Below are positions 8,287-15,315 of a stretch of DNA of 49,794 bases, piece after piece (positions within the stretch are counted from its first letter, which is position 1; every line of letters starts with the position of its first letter). Both the position numbers and the translations under genes were made by a program. Below the pieces are notes generated by a model. That model searched no databases. It had not been told where the DNA came from and worked only from the letters and a program-made list of their open reading frames with translations. The stretch is from Planctomycetota bacterium. Its GTDB lineage: Bacteria > Planctomycetota > Planctomycetia > Gemmatales > Gemmataceae. The stretch covers positions 1 to 49,794 of the forward strand of contig JAJPIY010000312.1 of assembly GCA_021324515.1 (NCBI GenBank). The letters are read 5' to 3'.

Positions 8287-8316
8287 GCGAGCAGGGGACG
8301 CAAGCCCCCCGCTCGC
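8287..8316. repeat. GCGAGC hairpin, single copy
   Basis: GCGAGC (8287-8292) pairs with GCTCGC (8311-8316); inside it AGGGGAC and GCCCCCC pair over four G:C and a closing C:G, with loop GCAA (8300-8303). Same layout as the repeats at 21874, 25097, 25828 and 31505. It lies three bases after the permease stop codon. Confidence 0.8.
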
Positions 8317-8336
8317 TCCAAGAATAGGACTGCAAC

Positions 8337-9608
8337 ATGGACCTTCGCAACAAAATCGGACTTTACGGATCGTATTTTCTGTGTATGGCGGGTGTCGGCT
8401 TCATTCTGCCGTATCTGCCTCTGTATCTCCACCAAAAGGGGCTCTCGGAATCGGCCCTCGGCTTCGTGTGGACGGCGTCGGCCCTGGCTGGGCTGCTGCA
8501 ATTTCCCCTAGGGGTGTGGTCGGATCGTTTGCGGGCGCGCAAGCCGTTCTTGCTCGCTGCCTTGGCCGTGCTGACGGCGACGACATTTTTGCTGCACGGC
8601 GCCAGCGGAGCGTTGGCACTGGGAGTGCTGGCAGTGCTGTTCGCCGAGAATGGCCCTTGCCGGGCGACGGTCGAGAGCTTGGCCGGCGCCGAAGCCGTTC
8701 ATTTGGCGCCGCCGAGCCAGGTGGGGGCGGCCCTGGGCGCTCTGCGCTTCTGGCGCCCTATTGGCATCATGGCCGTGGCCTTGGCCAGCGGCGTCCTGAT
8801 CGATCAACACTACGGCCTCGGCTCGATTTTGTTGATGCTGGTTATCGTGCAGGGATTGGCATTCGTTGCTGCTCTGTTCATCCATGAATCGCAAGCGCGT
8901 CCGAGCCACGACCGTAAGGGAGCGGTCCCGCCGCCGCTCCCCTACGGTTGTGGCTCGAATTCGTCCCATCCGTGGCGTGACGGCCGCTTGTGGATATTTG
9001 CGGTTGCAATGGTATTGTTCCACGCGGCAGCGGCGCCCGGGGGAGCTTATCTCGGTCTGTTCGTCAAGTATGACCTCGGCGCCAGTGACGGCTTTTTGCC
9101 CTACCTTTTTATTGTCATGATGGTAGCCTGGATGGTGTTGGTGCGTCCGGCCGGGCGCTGGGCCGATCGGCTGGGGCGCAAGCCACTCTTGGTGCTGGGC
9201 TGGTCGGCCATGACTGTGCGCTTGGCCCTTCTTGCCGTAGCGACTTCGCCGGAGCAAATTCTGTTCATTCAGTTGCTCGACGGATTGTCCCAGGGCTTGT
9301 TCGGTGTGCTCGCCGCCGCTTGGGTGACAGATCGCTTCGCCGATCCGCGTCGCGCCGGCTCGGCGCAAGTGTTGGTTGGTTCGTGCCTGGTACTCGGCTC
9401 GGCGCTGGGACCGCTGCTGGCTGGCTTGGTGGTGCCGACGCTTGGCTATCGCGGCCTGTTCGCGCTGTTGGCCGGAATCGCAGCCGTAGCGACGTTCGTG
9501 GTGCTGCTGTGGGTACCGGAGACGTTAACTAGCGTGCGCCGCCCGCTATCCGCTATCGGCTTGAGCCAAACCGAAGTCGGACAGCCGGCGGCCGATAGTC
9601 AAGTATGA
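8337..9608 (+). CDS. MFS transporter with repeat-derived central loop
   Basis: A 423-residue MFS permease, 12 helices, of the MFS_1-like type. The N-terminus MDLRNKIGLYGSYFLCMAGV leads directly into helix 1; motif A copies are GVWSDRLRARKP (residues about 59-70) and GRWADRLGRKP (about 273-283). The loop joining the two six-helix halves, residues about 189-207, is encoded by a palindromic element that also occurs between genes at 5610-5663; it reads in frame and yields PPPLPYGCGSNS. The last 20 residues overlap another inverted repeat (CTATCGGC at 9553 and GCCGATAG at 9591). Both halves look intact, so the protein is probably functional. Substrate unknown; only 10 bases separate it from the histidine kinase gene. 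Confidence 0.9.
   Translation: MDLRNKIGLYGSYFLCMAGVGFILPYLPLYLHQKGLSESALGFVWTASALAGLLQFPLGVWSDRLRARKPFLLAALAVLTATTFLLHGASGALALGVLAVLFAENGPCRATVESLAGAEAVHLAPPSQVGAALGALRFWRPIGIMAVALASGVLIDQHYGLGSILLMLVIVQGLAFVAALFIHESQARPSHDRKGAVPPPLPYGCGSNSSHPWRDGRLWIFAVAMVLFHAAAAPGGAYLGLFVKYDLGASDGFLPYLFIVMMVAWMVLVRPAGRWADRLGRKPLLVLGWSAMTVRLALLAVATSPEQILFIQLLDGLSQGLFGVLAAAWVTDRFADPRRAGSAQVLVGSCLVLGSALGPLLAGLVVPTLGYRGLFALLAGIAAVATFVVLLWVPETLTSVRRPLSAIGLSQTEVGQPAADSQV
8903..8957. repeat. Palindromic element inside a coding region
   Basis: A 55-bp hairpin (arms starting GAGCCACGACCGTAAGGG and ending GTTGTGGCTC) that matches 5610-5663. It lies wholly within the MFS gene and keeps the frame open. Compared with the intergenic copy, G:C in the outer stem has changed to A:T in both arms, so pairing is kept. 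Confidence 0.9.
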
Positions 9609-9618
9609 AGAGGGCTGC

Positions 9619-11046
9619 ATGGGCCTGCGCTTTGGCCTCCGCTGGCAAATCGTCGTGGTTGTCGGCTTGTTTGCGGCGTCGCTGGTGGTGTTGCTGTCGA
9701 GCCTGTTGGGGGTCATCCAGCTGCCGGCCCGCGAACAGGAACTGCGGCTCCAGTTGATCGAAGCCAGCCGGCAGATGGCCGAGGAGGCCGCGCCCTTGCT
9801 CGAAGAGTTGCCGGAGCCGCCACGCGAGCCACCGCCGCATTGGCGCCAACAGTTAACGGACATCGCTAATCGCGCTCTGCAAGAATTGTCGGGCGTGGAA
9901 GGCGGCTTTTATCTGGCCGGCGACTGGGACAAGTTTTTCGGCCATGCCTTTCCTACCAATCCCGATCGCCCACCCAAACTGCCGCACAAAGACAAGAAGA
10001 AGAATAAACACTCCCCGCCCCGACCGCTGCTGTCGGACGATCCGCCGCCCAAGGAAAAACCTCCCATTCACGATCAGTGCGTTAACAGTCTGAATGACGA
10101 AAAAGGCGTTGCTCGTGTGCAGGTCGGTGAAATCGGTCCCAGCCGCGTCATGATCGTTACCGAGCCGGTGGGTCAACAGCGGCCCGCCCGCATGGCCACT
10201 TGGGTCATGACGCGCCTGACCAGCCCTGAATATACCGCCATCCAGCTGACCCGCTTTCAGGCAGCGACCGGCTTGGCAATGGCCGGCATCCTCGCCGCTT
10301 TGGTACTGACGGCCAACCTTGGCCGCAATCTGCGCCGCGAACGCCGACAGCGCGAACAGCTTCACGAAGAGCTGCGCCGCGCCGAGCACCTGGCCGCCCT
10401 GGGGAAACTATTGGCCGGCGTCGCTCATGAGGTGCGCAATCCGCTGGCCGCCATCCGCTCCACCGCCCAGCTCTTTCAGCGCCTGCCGCCGTCGGCGCGC
10501 GATCCCTCGATGCTCGACCCCATCTTGCAAAGCGTCGATCGCCTCAACGCCTTGGTGAGCCGGCTGTTGTTCTTTGTCCGCACCGGCCACGAAGAGCGCA
10601 GGCCCGTCGATGTCAACGCCATCGTCCAAGAAACCCTGGCCCTGCTCCGCGCCCAGGCGGATTCGCAGCATGTAGTCTTGCAGACCGAGTTGGCGCCAGA
10701 TTTGCCTATGCTATTCGGCTCCGCATCGGCCTTGCAACAAGTCGTCCTCAACCTGGCCACCAATGCATTACAGGCGATGCCGGGCGGCGGCACACTGCTG
10801 TGCCGTACACGCCGCCTGGAAGGGCCGCCACGCCTGGAACTTACGATCGCCGATACCGGGCCGGGCATCGCCGCAGACGAACTGCCGCATCTGTTCGAGC
10901 CGTTTCACACTACACGGCAAGAAGGTACGGGGCTAGGACTGGCCCTGTGCCGCGAGATCGTGCAACAGCACGGGGGATGCATTGAGCTGGATCACCAGCA
11001 AGGTTGGGGCGCGGTGTTCCGCGTGACGCTGCCGTTGTCCTGTTAG
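9619..11046 (+). CDS. Membrane sensor histidine kinase
   Basis: A 475-residue two-component kinase. Helix 1 is at about residues 8-32 and helix 2 at about 215-237, enclosing a periplasmic sensor region of about 180 residues with a Lys/Pro-rich insert (around KLPHKDKKKNKHSPP). The HisKA domain has the phospho-acceptor in VAHEVRNPLAAI, His270. The ATPase domain has the N box (NLATNALQAMPGG, about 380), the G1 box DTGPGI (about 412), and GTGLGLALCREIV. All catalytic motifs are intact. No response regulator is adjacent; the partner must lie elsewhere. Its place 10 bases after the second MFS gene suggests it senses something linked to the three transporters upstream. Confidence 0.93.
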   Translation: MGLRFGLRWQIVVVVGLFAASLVVLLSSLLGVIQLPAREQELRLQLIEASRQMAEEAAPLLEELPEPPREPPPHWRQQLTDIANRALQELSGVEGGFYLAGDWDKFFGHAFPTNPDRPPKLPHKDKKKNKHSPPRPLLSDDPPPKEKPPIHDQCVNSLNDEKGVARVQVGEIGPSRVMIVTEPVGQQRPARMATWVMTRLTSPEYTAIQLTRFQAATGLAMAGILAALVLTANLGRNLRRERRQREQLHEELRRAEHLAALGKLLAGVAHEVRNPLAAIRSTAQLFQRLPPSARDPSMLDPILQSVDRLNALVSRLLFFVRTGHEERRPVDVNAIVQETLALLRAQADSQHVVLQTELAPDLPMLFGSASALQQVVLNLATNALQAMPGGGTLLCRTRRLEGPPRLELTIADTGPGIAADELPHLFEPFHTTRQEGTGLGLALCREIVQQHGGCIELDHQQGWGAVFRVTLPLSC

Positions 11047-11136
11047 CCCTCTCACGCTCCCGAGGCCCCGGCGCCCTGGGCCGGCCCTTCGTGCCAGGCA
11101 TTCGCCCACACTCACGCAGGCAGGCGTACCCTCCCT

Positions 11137-14040
11137 TCACCAGCGCATCGGCTTTTGCCAGGCTTCCTTGAGATCTGCCAACTGCATCTCGATCCATCGC
11201 ACGCCGTTCGCTCCCGTGAAGCGCAGCTGGGGTTCCTCGCATGTCTGTCCCAGTCGTGTCCACGGGATGTCGCTGCCCAGGCACGCCTGAAACGCCGCTG
11301 CCTGGCCTGGCCGCACCTCGACGACAAAGCGCGTCGTCGATTCGGAAAACAGCAGTACGGCCTCCGGCAGAGTGGCCGCATCGAGGCAAATCACTTCGGC
11401 ACCAAGACCGCCAGCAATGGCCATCTCCGCCACGGCCGTGGCTAAACCGCCCTCGCTAACATCATGGCACGAACGCACCAGGCCGGACTGTATCGCCTGG
11501 TGCAGCTTGCGGAAGAGGCGCGGCGCCAACTCCAAGTCCGGACGCGGCACGCAGCCGCCTTCGGTCCCACATACCAGATGATAATGCGACCCGCCCATCT
11601 CTTCCCGGGTGGCGCCCACCAGGAACAGCAGATTGCCCGGCTCTTTCAAGTCCATCGTCACACAGCGGCGTACATCCAAGACACGGCCCAGAGCGCTGAT
11701 AAGCAATGTCGGCGGAATGACGAGGGTGCGGCCGGCGGCATGGAACTCGTTGTTCAGACTGTCCTTACCGCTGATGAAGGGCATGTTATAGGCTAAGGCG
11801 ACGTCGCGGCACGCCTCAGCGGCAAGTACCAGCGATCCCAAAACCTCCGCTCGGTCGGTATTGCCCCAGCAGAAATTGTCGAGTAAAGCGATCCGTGACG
11901 GGTCCGCACCCACGGCGACGACATTGCGCACCGCCTCGTCGATGGCGGCGGCGGCCATCGCGTAGGGGTCGAGGTCGCCGTAATGCGGATTGAGGCCGCA
12001 GCCGATTGCCAAGCCGCTCCATTCCCCCAGCACCGGCATTATTACAGCGGCGTCGCCCGGCCCGTCCTCATTGACTCCGACCAGCGGCTTGAGGACACTG
12101 CCGCCCTGGACTTCGTGATCGTACTGGCGGATGATCCATTCTTTGCTGCACACATTGGGCGAGGCGAGGATTTTTCGAAGAACGTCGTTGAAATTCGCCT
12201 GGGGCGCCTGAATCTGCGGAAGTTTGTTTGCGGCGTCAGTGCTGCCCTCTCGGCGTGGGGAGGCCTTCGCCTGGCGCACCACCGTCGGACGGCCGTGGTG
12301 CAAAAAATGCAAATCGAGGTCGGCCACTTGCTGGTCCTGGTACGTCAGACGCAGCCGGCCCGTTGCCTCGAAGCGCCCCAGCACCGCTACTTCCACGTCT
12401 TCGCTGGCGCACAGTTTTTGCAAACGTGGCCAGTGCTCCGGCGGCACCGCCACGATCATGCGTTCTTGCGATTCGGAAATCCAGATCTCGGTGTAGGAAA
12501 GGCCGGCATATTTCAGCGGCGCCTTATCGAGGTGTACGCTGGCGCCCAGCCCTTCGGCCATTTCGCCGATAGCGGAGCTGAAGCCGCCAGCGCCGCAATC
12601 GGTGATGGCGTGATACAAACCTTCCTCACCTGCTTGCAGCAGTACATCGAGCAGTTTTTTCTCGGTGATAGCGTTGCCGATCTGCACCGCCCCGCCGCTG
12701 ACGCGCTCGGATTCGGAAGTCAGCTGCACCGAGGAGAACGTGGCGCCGTGGATGCCGTCGCGCCCCGTACGGCCGCCGACGACAACGATCAGGTCGCCGG
12801 CGCAGGGCTGCTTATGGCAACGGTCGACGGGAAGCAAACCGACCGTGCCGCAGTAAACCAGCGGATTGCCCAGGTAGCGCTCGTCGAAGCAGACAGCGCC
12901 GTTAACCGTAGGAATGCCCATGCGATTGCCGTAATCGCGCACGCCAGCGACGACGCCTTTGAGCACCTTGAGGGGGTGCAACACGCCCGGCGGCAGCGAC
13001 TCTGGGGGTGTGTCTAGTGGGGCGAAACAGAACACATCGGTATTGCAAATCGGCTTGGCCCCTAGGCCGGTCCCCAGCGCATCGCGGATGACGCCACCCA
13101 GGCCGGTGTTGGCACCGCCATACGGCTCAATGGCCGAAGGATGATTATGTGTTTCTACCTTGAAACAAACGTGATATTCGTTGGTGAAGCGCACCACTCC
13201 GGCGTTGTCGGCGAAGACGCTGACGCACCAGTCGTCCTTGCCCAGGCGGCGACGGACCTCCTGCGTCGCCGCGAAAATCGTCTCCTTGAGCAGATTGTCA
13301 TAGCGGCGAATGCTGCCGTCGGCGTCGGTGAAATCGATGCGCCCTTTGAGCGTCTTGTGCGAACAATGTTCGGACCAGGTTTGCGCCAGCGTTTCCAACT
13401 CCACGTCCGTGGGATCGCGGCCCAATTCCTGGAAGTGGGTCTGGATGGCGCGCATTTCCGCGCGATTCAAGGACAATTGATTGTCACGGCTAATTTTTTC
13501 CAAGGCGTCATCGTCGAGATGGCGCAGCGGCACGGTGACAAGCTGAAAGGAATAGGGTGAAGCAATGCTCAGATGTTCCAGTGTCAAAGGCCCAGCGACA
13601 ACTTGCTCGATGGCCTCGTTGGCGAGAACTTTGCGGAAGAGGACGGTTTCCGCGTCCGGCGGTAGTGGGGGGCCGAAGTAGCGACGGAAGGTGCGCACCT
13701 GATCGACAGCAATGCCGAGATCGCGCGCCGCTTGTACAACGCTAAGGGCCACGGGGTCCATGACGCCGGGCTTGAGCAGGACCGTAGCGCGGTGATCGGG
13801 ACGCAGGTGTTCATTGAGTGTACCGATGCGGCCGGCTTCGATCAGCGGATCGATGAGCAATTCATCGGCCAGGCGCTTGGCTTCCGACCGTGAAATCTCG
13901 CCTTCGATCAAGTAGCCGCGCCCCGTGCCGGTAATCAGCGCCATGCCGTGCTGCGTATGGGTGAGCAGGTCGTATTCCTCGGCGACGCGGCAGCGCTCCA
14001 TGTCTTCATCTTTAGGTAGTATCTCTATCTCCCAAATCAT
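11137..14040 (-). CDS. purL: Phosphoribosylformylglycinamidine synthase, PurS-PurL fusion
   Basis: A 967-residue enzyme of purine synthesis that converts FGAR, ATP and glutamine-derived ammonia to FGAM. Residues 1 to about 165 resemble PurS-like sequence fused to the front. The linker domain has TWSEHCSHKT; the first ATP-binding half has the signature VETHNHPSAIEPYGGANTG, followed by DCGAGGFSSAIGEMAEG; the second half has SGKDSLNNEF and SCHDVSEGGLATAVAEMA. There is no glutaminase domain at the C-terminus, so a separate PurQ must supply ammonia; purQ is not in this window. Start at ATG 14040 is backed by GGGGAG 8 bases upstream; the frame is open further upstream, but there it overlaps the RDD remnant. 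Longer than the common 720-740-residue PurL because of the fusion. Confidence 0.95.
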   Translation of the reverse strand: MIWEIEILPKDEDMERCRVAEEYDLLTHTQHGMALITGTGRGYLIEGEISRSEAKRLADELLIDPLIEAGRIGTLNEHLRPDHRATVLLKPGVMDPVALSVVQAARDLGIAVDQVRTFRRYFGPPLPPDAETVLFRKVLANEAIEQVVAGPLTLEHLSIASPYSFQLVTVPLRHLDDDALEKISRDNQLSLNRAEMRAIQTHFQELGRDPTDVELETLAQTWSEHCSHKTLKGRIDFTDADGSIRRYDNLLKETIFAATQEVRRRLGKDDWCVSVFADNAGVVRFTNEYHVCFKVETHNHPSAIEPYGGANTGLGGVIRDALGTGLGAKPICNTDVFCFAPLDTPPESLPPGVLHPLKVLKGVVAGVRDYGNRMGIPTVNGAVCFDERYLGNPLVYCGTVGLLPVDRCHKQPCAGDLIVVVGGRTGRDGIHGATFSSVQLTSESERVSGGAVQIGNAITEKKLLDVLLQAGEEGLYHAITDCGAGGFSSAIGEMAEGLGASVHLDKAPLKYAGLSYTEIWISESQERMIVAVPPEHWPRLQKLCASEDVEVAVLGRFEATGRLRLTYQDQQVADLDLHFLHHGRPTVVRQAKASPRREGSTDAANKLPQIQAPQANFNDVLRKILASPNVCSKEWIIRQYDHEVQGGSVLKPLVGVNEDGPGDAAVIMPVLGEWSGLAIGCGLNPHYGDLDPYAMAAAAIDEAVRNVVAVGADPSRIALLDNFCWGNTDRAEVLGSLVLAAEACRDVALAYNMPFISGKDSLNNEFHAAGRTLVIPPTLLISALGRVLDVRRCVTMDLKEPGNLLFLVGATREEMGGSHYHLVCGTEGGCVPRPDLELAPRLFRKLHQAIQSGLVRSCHDVSEGGLATAVAEMAIAGGLGAEVICLDAATLPEAVLLFSESTTRFVVEVRPGQAAAFQACLGSDIPWTRLGQTCEEPQLRFTGANGVRWIEMQLADLKEAWQKPMRW

Positions 14041-14329
14041 AGTATGATCTCCCCATAGGTGCGAATGCGGCGTGGCGGCGTCGGTCACATTGTCCACAAT
14101 GCAAGAATGTAAATACCAAGCGAGACGCCAAGATCAATCCGCCGATCAAGACAGCGCTGGCAGCCAGAATGCGGCCAATGATAAGCACAGAGGCACCCAG
14201 CGCCCCCATCCAGTCCAGTCCCACCAGGACGAACAGATCGATCAGCCAAGCGAGGAAGCGCGAGCCGAGTCCGGCGACGCGATAAGTGAAGGGCGCCTTC
14301 TCGATAGTAAGGACTTGATGGCGAATCAC
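14012..14329 (-). pseudogene. Truncated RDD-family membrane protein
   Basis: The first 50 or so residues (from IRHQVLTIEKAPFTYRVAG to SRFLAWLIDLFVLVGLD) match the start of RDD-family membrane proteins, including the Arg and Asp of the first helix. After a second hydrophobic stretch the similarity stops; the last 30 residues are charged and the frame ends inside the purL start, overlapping it by 29 bases. The rest of a normal RDD domain (third helix, GKRLLGIRV-like region) is missing. Start at GTG 14329 has GGGAGAG upstream; another GTG lies at 14344. I read it as a 3'-truncated gene that still provides the promoter side of purL. A short functional variant is less likely. Confidence 0.65.
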
Positions 14330-14393
14330 GCCGCACTCTCCCACACCTGATTTGTTCGTTAATCCTCAGTATAGGCCGCGCAAATCGATCGGA

Positions 14394-14449
14394 CACAAGC
14401 CTGGAGCGCTAACGACGGCCCGGGCCGTCGTTAGCGCTCCAGGCTTGTG
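14394..14449. repeat. Perfect 56-bp palindrome
   Basis: The sequence starting CACAAGCCTGGAGCGCTAAC reads the same on both strands across 56 bases, centred between 14421 and 14422 on CCCGGG. It lies between the secreted-protein stop (14535) and the RDD remnant, both on the minus strand, and would form a 28-bp stem with almost no loop. It may act as a terminator or be a mobile palindrome. Confidence 0.95.
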
Positions 14450-14534
14450 ACAATTTCTTCCGCGAAGTCGAGGCATCGGTGCAGCAAGCGCAGGCGGATC
14501 TCCGAGCAAGTGGTCCTCGGTGAGCTGTCGGTCC

Positions 14535-15263
14535 TCACCGCGGGTTGCCCTGTGAAGCCGGCGCAGTGGCGCCCGTGTCGCCTTCTTTCTGGTCTGTTTT
14601 TTCTGCGGGGGGCAAAATAGCAGGCGCCGCTGGGACGCCGTCCGCCGGAGAGGGACAGGGCCCGCCGCCATGCATTCGGGCCGCCTGGATCGCATCCACG
14701 AGGTCGGGGGGACCGCTGTGCGGCGGACGGGGCGTGCCATAGGGAACGAGGCCATTGCCGCCCATGTTCCAGAAGGTGGTATCGTCGGCCAAGACGGAGG
14801 TGTACGGTCCATAGCGGAGGGGAGCTTCTTTCTCTGGATCTGGGGGTATGGGAGCATTCGGCATAGGCCCTTTGCCCCAGCCGCCGTCGTAGCCGTAGGG
14901 CAGCGGTTTGGGATGGAAAGCACGCCAGGGGGAATAACCAATATAATACGGAGTGTAATACGGCATAAGGAAGAAATTGCACCAGGGTTTCCAGCGAACC
15001 GAAGTCGCTGTCGGAGATAAGGGAGCGTAATAGGGGACGTAAATTCTTCGCCACCAGCAAAAGATGCAGCGTCCCGTGTACATGGCGTCGGGCCCAGGCG
15101 GATGCACGCCAAACGCCTCCACCGGCGTCATGGTCGCCGGGCCGCGCCCTTTTTTGCCCAGAGCACCGGTGCCGTTGGAGTATTCATTTTGGGCGGCCGC
15201 TGGAAGCGTCAGCATCGTCGCCACGATCGTCAGGCCAACAACGAAAGAAAGTTGCCGCAGCAT
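14535..15263 (-). CDS. Secreted Pro/Tyr/Trp-rich protein
   Basis: A 242-residue protein of unknown function. The N-terminus MLRQLSFVVGLTIVATMLTL ending in PAAAQ is a clean signal peptide. The mature part has a CIFCWWRR motif near residue 70, then a region rich in Tyr, Trp and Pro (MPYYTPYYIGYSPWRAF), and a low-complexity tail ending in TAPASQGNPR. No catalytic motif is seen; composition suggests a structural or surface-exposed protein. ATG 15263 is chosen over an upstream frame start because GGGGAG lies 9 bases before it. It follows the first TolC-like gene after 50 bases on the same strand, so it may belong to that cluster. Confidence 0.83.
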   Translation of the reverse strand: MLRQLSFVVGLTIVATMLTLPAAAQNEYSNGTGALGKKGRGPATMTPVEAFGVHPPGPDAMYTGRCIFCWWRRIYVPYYAPLSPTATSVRWKPWCNFFLMPYYTPYYIGYSPWRAFHPKPLPYGYDGGWGKGPMPNAPIPPDPEKEAPLRYGPYTSVLADDTTFWNMGGNGLVPYGTPRPPHSGPPDLVDAIQAARMHGGGPCPSPADGVPAAPAILPPAEKTDQKEGDTGATAPASQGNPR

Positions 15264-15315
15264 CGAAATCTCCCCGTATTGGGACCCCCCGGCAGCTAGC
15301 ACTGCCGGACAAAAG

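Noticed and set aside
11983-13017. Plus-strand open frame of 344 residues
   Set aside because: Antisense to purL, whose motifs are unambiguous.
14366-15112. Minus-strand open frame of 248 residues
   Set aside because: Overlaps the secreted-protein gene in another frame; that gene has a signal peptide and good ribosome site.
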